This document shows, one piece after another, positions 1 through 10,790 of a DNA stretch of 64,000 nucleotides. The translations under genes and the position numbers were made by a program. Positions within the stretch are counted from its first letter, which is position 1; the number at the start of each line of letters is the position of its first letter. Origin of the DNA: Gongronella butleri (taxonomy: Eukaryota; Mucoromycota; Mucoromycetes; Mucorales; Cunninghamellaceae); NCBI GenBank assembly GCA_025201375.1, contig JAIWZP010000057.1, positions 1 through 64,000 of the forward strand, given 5' to 3'. The notes below the pieces were generated by a model. That model had not been told where the DNA came from, ran no database searches, and saw only the letters and a program-made list of their open reading frames with translations.

Positions 1-400
1 CGCGTGATAATGCGCGTCAAGTGCCACGTGACACGCGTCTACTTCCCGTCATCCATGCGCTCAGAGAGTCTCTTGTTGATAGACGCGTCGGCGGGGCTTT
101 ATCGACGCGCATTTGTGGTGAAAATCGCATATAATCTGCATCAAAATTGCCCATTGCTCGGCAACCAACAGATGGATCACGATCACTTTTTACATTGTCC
201 GTGGCTTCTCCAGGCCAAGTTCCTTGTGTGGAAGCTTGACGCCAATCTGGAGACCCATTTTTTCAGTTTTGGTTTGGGAGCCCCGCTGCGCCTAAATTTT
301 GATTTACACATGGTGCCCCGCAATGATATGTCACAGGTTGAAAGTCGCCTCCCACCCGGTTTTACAGCCTGCCATTTGGCAATAGGATGTGTTTGGGGGA
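1..400 (+). repeat. R1 dispersed repeat, partial copy (3' half)
   Basis: Same order of blocks as the 3' half of the R1 copies at about 13.6 and 24.4 kb: a GACGCGTC with a GC-rich flank, a short AT-rich stretch, then a conserved block near 145-175 (CCATTGCTCG followed by CAACCAACAGATGG), then a T-rich stretch. The copy is cut by the window edge. No credible gene; the open frame across it is not conserved in the other copies. Confidence 0.7.
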
Positions 401-872
401 TTTAACAGTGCCTTTGGGCGACCTATAGACTGATTATCTCTAAATTGCTCATTTTCTAGATCATCACACCATGAACCACGCAATTTCCCCCCTTTGGTGT
501 GCACTTCGACGCACATTCTCTAGCTTGCCTTGTGTGTCTTGACTTGCGTGTTTTTTTTGTACAAAGTCATTTAAAAAACATTTGATTTTAATTGTGGAAG
601 GGAGAGGGATGTCGACGTTGCAAGATCCTTACAAAATACCTTGGAATTGAGAGGAATTGAGGGAAGCAAAGGGAAAGGGAATTGGATGACAAATAATGTG
701 CATGAAGTGAGCAAAAGGCAAATAAAAGCGAAGGCAAGTTTGCAACTAGGCTGATTGCGTGTTGGCATGGCGTTTTCTGGAGCTCTTGAGCCAAGATTTG
801 CAGCAAGAGATAATCTTGGATGGCGAGGCATAGTGTAGTTCAAGCTTGAGGATTGCTTGATGCGACTGTATC

Positions 873-873
<1 letters not shown>
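401..873. other. Intergenic, nothing recognised
   Basis: AT-rich sequence without a convincing open frame, RNA gene or repeat. Confidence 0.5.

Positions 874-941
<68 letters not shown>
874..941. repeat. 68-base poly(T) tract
   Basis: Uninterrupted run of T, the longest homopolymer in the window. Its length may be uncertain because such runs are hard to sequence. Confidence 0.9.
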
Positions 942-947
<6 letters not shown>

Positions 948-985
948 AAGCCCAAGGATGACATCACAGCGCTGTTGCATTGAGA

Positions 986-1180
986 GTGAACATTGCGCGA
1001 GATGTGTGTGCCAAAGTGTGCCAAAGTGTGCCACGCGCCCTGAATTTTGATGTACAATCGCCAGTTGTGTGTGTTTCGTGTGTTGTGCAAACATTTCGCG
1101 AGACGTGTGTGCCCAAAGTGTGCCATGCACCATGTGCTTTGATGTCCGATCGCCTGTTTTGTCTGTTTCGCGTGTCGTAC
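986..1180. repeat. Two-copy tandem repeat, unit about 102 bp
   Basis: Unit 1 starts near 987 (CATTGCGCGAGATGTGTGTG) and unit 2 near 1089 (CATTTCGCGAGACGTGTGTG). Both continue with a CCAAAGTGTGCCA block and end with a GTTTCG(C/T)GTGT block. The 12-base block AAGTGTGCCA is itself repeated inside unit 1. No gene is associated. Confidence 0.75.
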
Positions 1181-1281
1181 GCCTTGAGCCTAGGGTCCAA
1201 TGGTCTTGCGTATTGAGTGTCTTGATTTTTTTTCGGATTCCATGGGATATTCTATAATCCAAATGCATTTGCACTTGAAAG

Positions 1282-4156
1282 TCAGTAAAAATTACCTGTG
1301 TGATATTGAGCGATCTTGATTTCCACCATTTGAGTGCGATGAGATGTGGAGTATTGAGGTAAACGCCTCGAGAGATGGGGTGGAGGATGAGGTAAAAGCA
1401 AGGGATGCAACGTCGACAAAAAAAGAGGGGAAGGAAAATAACAAGGGATCAAGAGGGGAGAATGGGGAGAGGGGATTGAAATGAGAGGAATTGATGTACA
1501 AGAAAAATATAAAAATAACAATGGATAGTGGTGGATGAGTGTTGAAGCATACAGAGTGATGAATTCCGCGTGTTGACCAATCAAAATGATGATGACTGTT
1601 GCAATGACAATTGAGACGACGAGAGCAATGTCTTTGAAGGTGAGATGCCTTGCAGGTGACGGCGAGCAAGCAATGAACATCGTGGACAAACAGTCATATG
1701 GATGCGGAGCTGTTTGGAGGGCATTTCCTCGGATTGAAGACGATCCAGCGATTTGGACCCCTCTGTCAACTAATTGCGAGGCTGACAAGGAGACGACCAA
1801 GGTGATGACGCCCTCATAGACACCAACGACGACGAGTTCAGGCACCTGTGATGACAAAAAGGGTGCTTGCTCATGCATACGCGGGTTCATCACAAAAGCT
1901 GCTGCTGGTTGTCGGGGACGTCGATTTTCTTCATCCAAGGCAATGGAAGACGAGCGGGGACGCTCACGAAGGGCTGAGAGAGACAATAGCACCTTCAAGG
2001 CAAGAAGAGCCATTGGCGAGGGCTCAATCACCTTGGATGGACTTGCAAAAGCACGACAAACGGATGTGCAGCAAAAAGCGATTGCCACAAGTAAGTGCCG
2101 ACGACGACAAAGCACCATGGGGTTGCAAGCCGATTGGAAAGCGTGACAATGGCCAAAATGTCGCCATTGTGTACTTTCCGCGTGTGTACATTGCCGGAGA
2201 ACGAATTGCGAGCCAATGTGTTGTGCTCGTATACGTGCAATAGCCTGCGTGCGTTGCGTGGATCACGATGAATGGATGGCTTGAATCTTTTTCATTGAGC
2301 GTGTCCAATGTTGAGTCGATTTTTGCAAGAATCGTCTTGATGTTAGCACACCCGATGCTTTGAGAGCCGCCATTTCAAGACTGTAAACGAAAAAAAAAAA
2401 GATGAGCGGCGTAAATCACATACAAGGCAGCCATTTTACCTTGAATATGCATGCACCAGGATGAGCGGGATTGGCGGCCAGTGGTGAGATTTTGGCGCGT
2501 ACTGCTGTGTTAGTTCCTCGACTCGATAATCCTCTTACCTGATTCTTGCGTTGGGCTGACAGGTGTCACAACGGGCAGCCCTCGGTGCCCTAAAATACCC
2601 GCCGTTGCCATGCTCGTCGTCCCTCTTTGCCCGGTCATCTTGCTTTTTCATTTTTTTTTGCACCCATCGTCGGCCAATCCAAGGTACCATCGACTGTCGC
2701 CGTCCCCCTATTCCTGTCGTCCGTCCAAGAAGAGGGGGACAAGAAAAAAACACAAGTTGGTTAGTCCTTTCATCCTTGCCTCGAGCAAAAAAAAAAAAAA
2801 AAAAAAGCGAAAAATGGGAGTCTTACCTTCAAACCAATAGGACCTACCTGCACCGGACGACGCAATTGGATGGCAGAGACTTGGATTTGGCGTGCTTCTT
2901 GACTTTTTGCATTCTTGACCGCCAGAGGGACGCCGCAGAGGGCGTTGGCGCTGGCATTTGTGCGGCCTCGCCGCTTGGATCATTGGGCCGCCGAGGGTCT
3001 TACCACACCGCATGACTTGGGGTACCCCCCAGCCCGGTGCAAGAACCAGGCAAGCGAATCATCAAGCCAAGGAACATTTCACAGCAGAGGCACGCTCGAT
3101 TTCGTTCCACCGGCCTTGATTCCTAAAAAATAAAATAAAAATAAAAAGATTCATCCGTCAGACGCATTGTGTCGCTTGCGCGCGTGTTCGTCATTTTTTT
3201 TCGTTTTTCTGTCATACCCGCTCACCAATCTTCAACTGCAGCATATGCACGCGCACAATTCGAACGAACCAAAGCAAAATTTGCCCACGACACCAAGCAG
3301 GTGCCCACCAAAGTCGAAGCAAAGAGAAGCCTCGTTAACCGGTCGCAGCCACCAACTGGACCCGTGTCGACTATCCTCGAAAATTGGTGCACAAAACCAT
3401 CCAGCAAGCTGTCAGAGACAAAAGATCGGCATTTTGTTGGTTGAGGCTTCTTCGTCTCCGGGATGACTGAGGTTTCCGGAGACGTAAGTTGCTCGTTTTT
3501 CCGCCAGATGCTTGAGCCACCACCAGCAATGCCGCGCTGCAAAGTGATTTGCAATGAATCTGCCAACGATGCAAAAATATTGCTTGTGTCCGCCACAACA
3601 GCGCGATTGCTGCTCGCCACCGAGCAATTGTCGCCAAAAAAAATATAGATTGATGTTGAACGGAAGCTGCAACCAATCCATTGCCTTGATGCCAATGAGT
3701 TTGTGTAGGCAAAAAAGCAAATGATGCCGCGTACTGATGCCGCCATTGGAATTGCCATGTCGCTGATGCTCCCCCGCAATGCGCCACGCGTCTCCATCGC
3801 CAAGCAATGCATTCAAGAAGTCTGATTGTCGCCGCTAGATGACCATTTCGCTGTCATTGCGTTTTTCGCCAAAATGAATGTCGCCACACCTTGATGATAT
3901 CACCCGAGCCGTCTTGTACCAAAGATGCATGGGGCTAGCAACCAAAAAAAAAAAAAAAAGAGGTCAGGCTTGCCATTCGCCTTGTTACATCGCGTCCACG
4001 TGTCTTACCTGGCAAAAAGGCTGATTTTTTTTGCTTTTTTGCGCTTTGCTCTTGATGGATCCCGTGAAATGGCTCAATGATAATTTTGCGCATCATGATA
4101 AAGCTTGATGCCCATTCTCGGCCGCTAAAATTTGCAATTTTAATCAGAGATGATAC

Positions 4157-4191
<35 letters not shown>

Positions 4192-5790
4192 TACCTGGCC
4201 AGTCATTGTGTTTTTTGGGTCTGTTTGACATGTATGCCGGCACGTTGCAAGAGTTGACGTGCCATATGTGACTTTGGCGGCGCTTGTGTCTGCTTGTCGT
4301 GACGAGGCGCGCCCATCCGAATGCCAAGCATTCAAGCGCTGCCAATTGCGCGAGAATGTGCAATGAACCTCCAAGCCAATGTGTCGCAGACTTGCAGTGG
4401 ATTCCATTGCGATACTCACATTGACTGATCTACAAAAAAAGAAAAAAATATCGATGAGCGTCCATTTGTTGTAAAAAAAAAAAAAAAAAAAAAGCGCGAT
4501 TTACATGTTGATGTTGTGTAAACGTTGGCAAAGCGGGCAAAATGATGATTTCCACCTCGTTGTAGTACGTCGATTCGATTGATGTCCGTCCAATGAATGA
4601 CACGAGGATGCGTTTTGCCCGGATAAATGGTATCCCAGTCCGTCAAATTGCCAATTGTTGCTGTTTGGCATGACCAGTTTCGTCCATCATTGCGCTTTAA
4701 TTGCCATGCTGTCGTACTGAATGTCCTCGATTGTGTTTCAAGTCTCCCAAAAAGCCAGGATCGCCATTTGGGCATACATTGCCCCTCCGGACAACCTCAA
4801 GCATGAGGCCACCTGTTGCCCACGGTGCTGGTCATCCTGACTTGAGCGCCAACCCCCCCAGGATCGTATCCACCTTGATCTGGTCCACCAATGCTTGTTT
4901 CACGCCATGATTTTGCTTGTTGTGCATGTTTTTCTCCCGTAATGGTCTTGCCCACCAGTATTTTGCGCCTTGTTTTGCGCAAGATGATGATCTCCATGAT
5001 CCTGTTGTCCACCTGGGTCTTGCGCAGCATGTTCTTGCTTGGCGTATGTCTTGCACAATGTCATGTTTGCCTTGAGGTTGCTTGTTCTCCTCCACCAATA
5101 TCTTGCGCGCGATCTTGCTCGCCACGATCGTGCCCACCAGGATCTTGCACATGGTCTTGCACAAGATAATGATCCAGATGATCATCCGCCACGCAGCACC
5201 ACGACGATCTTGTCCACCTTGATCTTTTGCATTGTGATTTTTCCACCATCTTGCAATACGAATTTGCCGGTCGTCATCTTGTTCGTGGCCGTTGTTCACG
5301 CCATGATCTTGTTTGGCCACCACAACGTTGTTGTATGTCAACCTTGATCTGCTTGCGCGCATCGTCCCCGCCATGACGATTATGATGCGTGTGACCATGT
5401 ATGGATCATGATCTGTTGCTGCTGCCACGCATCTTTTTGATTTGACAGCGAGCGTGCAGAAATATTGCCATCTGGCGTGATGCTACTACGCGGGCGATGC
5501 ATCAAAGTCATGTTGTGATGTGCACGGCAAGCGACCATGCTTTCTATCTTCTTCACGCCCTGTATAATACGGGTAGGTAACAAGAAAAGGCAAAAAATGA
5601 GATTTTGTATGGAAAACATTCCTATTCTTGCCTCTTTTTTTATACTGTACTTACGTTGGCGTTGTCAAGCTGGTTTTGCCTTCTTGTTGCTTGGATGAGC
5701 GACCTTGGTCATTGCGCCTGTGCAATGTGCCTTGTGCTTGACCAGTGGCACCGGAAAAAGATGAACTTTGTGATGAAGATGGCGTAAAAT
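1282..5790 (-). pseudogene. Probable decayed multi-exon gene, function unknown
   Basis: The minus strand shows splice-like signals: donors of the GTAAG/GTRAG type near 2452, 2539, 2826, 3003, 3237, 4008, 4192 and 5651, with matching T-rich AG acceptors. Coding-like exons can be read but no continuous frame links them. Near 2.0-2.35 kb the most natural protein text changes frame between a segment starting NIKTILAKIDSTLD and one starting IHRDPRNARRLLHVYEH. In the Q/H/G/D-rich part (4.86-5.3 kb) the low-complexity text moves between frames: QDPGGHDRGEQDRAQDIGGG is in one frame, QDPGGQQDHGDHH in another. This pattern fits an old gene broken by several indels. A live gene with unusual splicing is not excluded. 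I recognise no domain. Confidence 0.4.
4860..5340 (-). repeat. Degenerate CCAC(C)TTGATCTTG short-period repeat
   Basis: The plus strand repeats variants of CCACC..GATCTTG at irregular 20-30 bp spacing (for example around 4870, 5090, 5135, 5215, 5255, 5300). On the minus strand this is the Q/D/H/G-rich low-complexity part of the decayed gene. Confidence 0.5.
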
Positions 5791-6077
5791 GGTGCATGAT
5801 GATGATGGCGGCGGATGCAGATGGTGATACTGTACGTATGGCGTGATGATGCAGCAGGTGGATGACGGATTCATGTTGTGATTTTGTGGTTGTGCCAAGA
5901 GGGTTTTTTGTTTGTCTTTTTTTTGCTTTTTTGACTTTTTTTGCGCTTTTTTGATTTTGTTTTTTTTTGATTTTTTTTGAACCCGTTTCAAATTTTCAAA
6001 AAGCAAAAAAAACGAAAAAGACAACAATTCCTCACGAGGCGAGAAAAAGCAAAGAGCAAGCAAAACAGCAGCAGCAG

Positions 6078-6313
6078 CTACTCCTCGTCGCGCACTTTTT
6101 TGAGCGGGCGGTCACCGCCACGAACAACAGTGCCTTTCTTGGCCTTTTGGCCCTCAGCGAGCCGCTTGCCACGCCGACTCTGCTTGCCCCACCAACTTGG
6201 ACGGTGCTGTTGGTGGTTGTTGGCAGCCGCGGCGGCAGGCTTCTTGCTGGGGGCAGCGGGCTTCTTGGTGGAGGAGGCGGCGACGGGAGCAGCAAACTTG
6301 GGCGTCGCGCCGC
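6078..6313 (-). CDS. Possible small Ala/Lys/Arg-rich protein, no ATG
   Basis: A GC-rich frame on the minus strand encodes an A/P/K-rich start (KFAAPVAASSTKKPAAPSKK), then an N/Q/H stretch and a basic tail ending KKVRDEE before TAG. The composition is typical of basic nuclear or ribosome-associated tails, but I recognise no family. There is no ATG in frame: the codon where one would be expected, just before CCC AAG TTT, is ACG, about 40 bases downstream of a CCAAT element shared with RAD7 and STT3. It may use a non-AUG start, have an upstream exon (a possible one lies near 6410-6440), or be a pseudogene. No neighbours suggest a role. Confidence 0.3.
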
Positions 6314-6347
6314 CCCAAATAAAAAACAATTTTTCAGCCTCCGAGCG

Positions 6348-6358
6348 CCAGCCAATCA
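6348..6358. promoter_or_regulatory. CCAAT-type element CCAGCCAATCA
   Basis: The same 11-mer occurs upstream of RAD7 and, on the other strand, upstream of STT3. The core CCAATCA fits the fungal HAP/NF-Y site. Here it would serve the small A/K-rich frame on the minus strand or an unrecognised plus-strand transcript. Confidence 0.45.
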
Positions 6359-6389
6359 GAGCGTTCGGTCTCTGAAAAAAAGTTTCCAC

Positions 6390-7656
6390 GAGTTTCCAGT
6401 CACCGTTCCATTCTATTCACTTTTTGTTGTTGCCCATCTCTCGCCATCTCCACTCGACATGCAACGAACAGACTTGAACCCTCTTTTTTATCAGGTTGGA
6501 GGTTGCTGGCGCTCTGTCTCATTGTGTAAAACTGGTCAAGTTCGTTGAAACGAGGTTTTACCGTCTCGCACTTGGAAATAAATAAAAAGCGTCACACCCA
6601 TCACGATAAGAGTGCTGCGCTATTTTCGCTTTTACTGAAAAATTGAGCAAAATAAACTGGCAGATAATTTAGTGGGCCACAACAATCGTTACTTACTTGC
6701 GTATTTTTTGCTACGACGATCTGGTTCATCTCAATAATTGTTTCCATCTTTTTCCTGTTTTTATTTTTTCGTTCAGTTTTCAAAGTTCTTCTTTCAAGTT
6801 TTCACCCATCTAAAATAAATCTGACATTTTTTGTTCCTGACTACTGGATTTTCAACACGCTTGACCTTGTCTCTGCAACTGCTTGGTATCGCCTGCAATT
6901 GCCGATTTTTGCATTTTTCTTCATTCAGTCGTCTTTTTTTTGATGTTGCGCAACAGCTCTCCAACTACCTTTAACGCGCGGCACCAGCATTACAGCATGC
7001 GCCATCGTTGAAAAACAACGAGGAAGGTAACAAGAACATGCATAGTGCGGAGGGAGGTGGTGGATACAAGTCATTTCATCATTTTACGAACAAGCAAGTC
7101 CAAACCAGAATCGGTGAAAAAAAATAAAAACGAAGTTTTTGTGTGCACCAAGATTCCAAGACTTTTAGAGCGTCGTGCAGCAACGTGTTACTGTAGTAAT
7201 AAGACCAAGCTTGCGAATCCAGGAATGTCACCTGCTGGTGGACTGTTGTATTTCATTGCCAATTCAAACGAATCAAACATGACATTTTGTCTTTTTGCTT
7301 TAAAATCACATTTTCTCGTGAATAAGTCAAATTAAAGGAATAAAATAAATATCACTATTTATAGCGCTAAATCGCCGCTTTCTAATGATATAAAAAAGTC
7401 TTATGTTTGATTAAGTACGTGTCGAGCAATGAGCTCTCAAATTTGATTACTGTATCATACTGTAGCATGATGATGGACCAAAAAACGCTTGATTTTGTGA
7501 GTAACAGTCTGCTGTTTTCGTATCCCAGCAACAGTTAAAAATAAAAAACGACGCAAGGCTCCGCAAAAGTGAGACCAAAATACATATTTCGTGCATGCTG
7601 CGTCACCCTCAAAAGCTCAAATTCACAAAAAGAGTGGCGCAAAAAGAATCTACCCG
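6390..7656. other. Intergenic, no gene recognised
   Basis: AT-rich sequence with short open frames only. Several TACTGTA heptamers occur near 7190-7465. Nothing else is recognised. Confidence 0.5.
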
Positions 7657-7727
7657 TGCCGGAGCTGAGAATCGAACTCAGGTTAACACGGCCACAACGT
7701 GGTGTGATGCCACTACACTACTCCGGC
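7657..7727 (-). tRNA. tRNA-His (GTG)
   Basis: Read on the minus strand, the cloverleaf is complete. The acceptor GCCGGAG pairs with CTCCGGC plus discriminator A. The D arm is GTGTAGTGGCATCAC, the anticodon loop TTGTGGC (anticodon GTG) and the T arm CTGAG TTCGATT CTCAG. The outermost anticodon-stem pair is a C/T mismatch. No intron. The extra 5' G of mature tRNA-His would be added after transcription. Confidence 0.93.
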
Positions 7728-7960
7728 TTGATGAAAATTTCGAGCCACCTGGTGCACCGTGATTTTTCTCAAAAAATGATGATTTTGCACAAAAACGCGT
7801 TTTTGTGATCTAGCTTTTGCAAAAACGGCTCCGCAGCATCGGAAAATAAAAATTAAGCTCCGACTCAATCTGGACCAATGAAAAAACGATAATTTTTTTC
7901 AAAAAAAAAGACGCGTCGCGCGCTCAAATGACACGCGATCGCAAAAATGCAAAAAATGAT

Positions 7961-8044
7961 TCCACCAAACCTGATTCGAACAAGTGACCTAGAGATGACG
8001 CTATACACTACAGTCTCCCGCTCTACCAACTGAGCTATTGGTGG
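7961..8044 (-). tRNA. tRNA-Tyr (GTA) with intron
   Basis: Acceptor CCACCAA pairs with TTGGTGG plus discriminator A. C1-G72 is the eukaryotic tRNA-Tyr identity pair. The D arm is GCTCAGTTGGTAGAGC and the loop around the anticodon reads ACTGTAG. An intron of about 12-13 nt (TGTATAGCGTCAT region) follows the base 3' of the anticodon, the canonical site; eukaryotic tRNA-Tyr genes nearly always carry an intron. It lies about 230 bp from tRNA-His on the same strand. Confidence 0.93.
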
Positions 8045-8739
8045 CTCGATAATTTTTGCAAAAAATGGTGCATCTTGGGGTAATTGCAAAAAAATCAAGC
8101 ATCGCCTTTTCATTGCATTTCGGTGCCAGACCGTGTTTCTTTGCATTGCGTGACGCTTGTAGACATGCGGGGTACTCTTCGTTGCAAAAAAATAAAGCAT
8201 TTTGAAACGCGGTTTTGACGCGTTTGGGTGCAAAAAGCGCGTTTTGACGCGCAAAAACGCGCTTGAGCGTGTCTGTGCGACAGTAAACGCGCGGATTTCG
8301 CGTCCCGCAGTCCAAATATAGGTTCTCCGACACAAAGCCCGCGTCGGAGATTGAAATATAATATCATGCGCGTCATAAAGCGAGCGGGGTTTTGGGCAAT
8401 TAAAACTCCGCTTTGACCTGTTTTTGCAAGTCTGTGGGCGTCGGAGTTCCTATCTCCGCTGTGCGTGCTTTTTCTGCAATTTCCAAGTCCTTGTCGTCGT
8501 TTAACCACCAGACAAGACCAGGTTCGTTTCATGCTAACGCGAAAAAATGCTTGGGACCGTGATTTTTTCCCGCATAAAACGCAATCTCTCGGCAACTCGC
8601 ATTTCAACATGCTTGAACTTTTTCGTTGCGCGCAGCACAACAATTTGCGGTCAACTTTTTTGCTCTTACCGGTACAGTAGGAGCGCGCCATGTCGCGTAA
8701 AATTACAATGTTTGCCATTGGACAACGTGTTTTCTCAAG
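8045..8739. other. Intergenic, no gene recognised
   Basis: AT-rich spacer with several CGCGTTTT and ACGCGT motifs between 8210 and 8300. There is no convincing open frame. Confidence 0.5.
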
Positions 8740-9790
8740 ATCTCAACTTTCTCGGCTCATTGTTCCTCCAGAAATTTTTTTACAGCCTACCTGCCCGCAT
8801 AATCTACGGGCGCCCAGTGCTCTGGACGGGCTCGCCCGATTTTTTTGAGCCTGCAAATTCCAAAAAGCAAAAACCTTCAATTTAGGCGTGTTTTGCATTC
8901 ATCTCGTCATGTGCATGGTTGATCCTGCTTAAAAATTGTTGCATCGCGTTTAGCGTAAAATTTGCAACAAAAAAGCTCAAAACTCCAAAGCGCTACGACC
9001 ACTTTTGAAAAATTCAGGGGTCACTCAGGGGTCACATATTTCAATCTCAGAAATGCCTAATTTGAGAAATTTCGAACTCCGAGTGATCAATGCATCCAAA
9101 ATGGGCAACTTCGACGATTTGCTATTAGCAGACAAAATGACAGGTCGCCCCACCTTAAAGAAAAATGCCCAAAGAGTGACGCATGAACAGCGATCGACCA
9201 AGAAAAGTGCCTACTTTGAGCAAGATTTTTTTGCAAAAAATTAAGGTTTGAGACTTCCAAATTAACTGCGTGGATAGCATGGAATTTTTATTTTTTTCAT
9301 TTTTTTTATTTTTTTATTTTGCACATTTTTGTGCGCTGAGTGGGCTGCAGCTAGGTTAAATGATTCGATGCAAAAAGTTCAAACCCAAGCTATTGCGCTG
9401 CAAGTCATCGCATTAGATGCTTTGCCCCTCTGTTTGTTAGTAAAACTGAAATAAAATCGGAGGTCGATTAGACCGTTGTCGAGCAAATCGCGATCAAATA
9501 TTTTGATGAAAAAATGAATTTTCTCTGCTAGTTTTAGCCATCCATCGATGAAACTAGTCTCATTCGATAGAGATTCAACTCGTGCATCCGACATGTTAAA
9601 AACACGATGTCTTGTCTATTTCGTTGCCGAGAACATCGAGGTTGAATTATTTTGTCATTTTTGAACGCTTTCACAAGCGGTACCAAGGTCACGCATCGGC
9701 GAGAAAAACATTTCAGAAATGACGTCCGAGCGTGTCTCTTTCGAATGGTACCTGTTTTATATCAATTAAAGAAGAATCTAATCAACACAT
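8740..9790 (+). repeat. R2 dispersed repeat, copy 1
   Basis: Aligns over its length to the copy at 55.8-56.9 kb in the same orientation. Shared landmarks in order are: TTTACAGCCTAC(C/T)TGCCCGC, AAATTTGCAACAAAAAA, AATTCAGGGGTCAC, AATTTCGAACTCCGAGTGAT, a T-rich block, GGCTGCAGC, TTGTTAGTAAAACTG, TTAGACCGTTGT and a block ending CTCATTCGAT. The copies differ by substitutions and small indels (by eye roughly 85% identical). No intact frame is common to both, so it looks noncoding or long dead. AATTCAGGGGTCACTCAGGGGTCAC shows a local 10-bp duplication absent from copy 2. Confidence 0.85.
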
Positions 9791-10379
9791 TGTTATAATT
9801 GTGAAAATGTCAATATTTTGGATTTATATGCACAACGGCCCAATGAAGCTTTGGTTTTTAACATCTTGCTGAAAAAATACCGCCCGAACTTGTCTAATGT
9901 GAACTTTTGGAGGGCAATCCAACAACGATTTTTATGTGTTTAATAATAGATTGTGAAAATGTTCACATTTTTTCGACGTGCACAGCGTTCCAGTCGACAC
10001 TTGATTTCAACGTCTTGTTAAAAAGAGACGCGTCAAAATAGATAAATGACAAAGTTTTGGAAAGCTACCTTATAATGTTTGAGGCGGTCAGCCTTGGAGT
10101 TGTGAAATTTCGTGCAAACTGTGCTTGCCTCGACAACTGCCTGACCGGTTTCTTTCATTTCCTTTTTTCTGAAAAGAGAGTGGCCGAATCCCCTAGTTGT
10201 CAAAGTTTCGTGGCGCTCTGACGAGTCCTTGATGGCGAAATCTGTTTTTTAATTTTGGAAAAAAATGGCCTCATCAGGTCAAATGTATCTGGAGGGTCCC
10301 CAGCTTTGACAGGTTCAAGCCATCACCAATTGCCAAATGGATTTGGCAACCTACACGCTTGCGCCTTGAGAGTGGGGCC
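9791..10379. other. Intergenic, possible degraded repeat
   Basis: The phrase TTGTGAAAATGT occurs at about 9800 and 9952, each followed by an AT-rich block, suggesting degraded tandem subunits of about 150 bp related to the R2 tail. No gene is seen. Confidence 0.4.
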
Positions 10380-10790
10380 ATTGGACGCATTGACCCGCTC
10401 TTTCTAAGCAAATCTGCAATAAAAATCGGGAATCAAACATGCGGGTTTCGCGAAAATGACGATCATCGTCAGATTTTATAAATATGCATTTCTTGGTCAG
10501 TTTTTATCCTACAGCCATGCAAGTGGGCTTATTTGACAGAGAATCGAATTCTGCATTTTTTATCATAGCTGCTTGTTGTGGTTTGTCTGATCCATTGTTG
10601 AGCAAATTAGGATTGAAAATCTCTATTTGATTGTCCAAGCGTACGAGTGTCGTCCATCGGGTTTGTCACGCAAGGTCAAAATACTGCCTTGGCGTGTCTC
10701 CTTCTGCGGGTGCAAGTTTTATAGCATTTGAATAACAACTTGGCAAACAATGGCAAATTTAGACAAAATATCGATTTTCTCAGGATTAGC
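10380..10790 (+). repeat. R2 fragment, strongly diverged
   Basis: Matches the 3' part of R2 in order: a CCCGCTC.TTTCTAAGCAAA block, AATAAAAATCGG, then CAGTTTTTATCCTACAGCCATGC..GGGCTTATTTGACAGAGAAT in place of GTTTTAGCCATCCATCG..CTCATTCGATAGAGAT. A GTGTC..CATCGG block follows, as in R2. Identity is clearly lower than between the two main copies. Confidence 0.5.

Noticed and set aside
746..1274. Open frames with long poly-Lys or poly-Phe stretches
   Set aside because: They are translations of the 68-T run, not proteins.
1282..2118. 278-codon minus-strand frame taken as one intact protein
   Set aside because: Starts from a frame that does not continue the upstream exon-like text and ends in low-complexity L/P/S/H sequence. 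It is better seen as part of a decayed gene.
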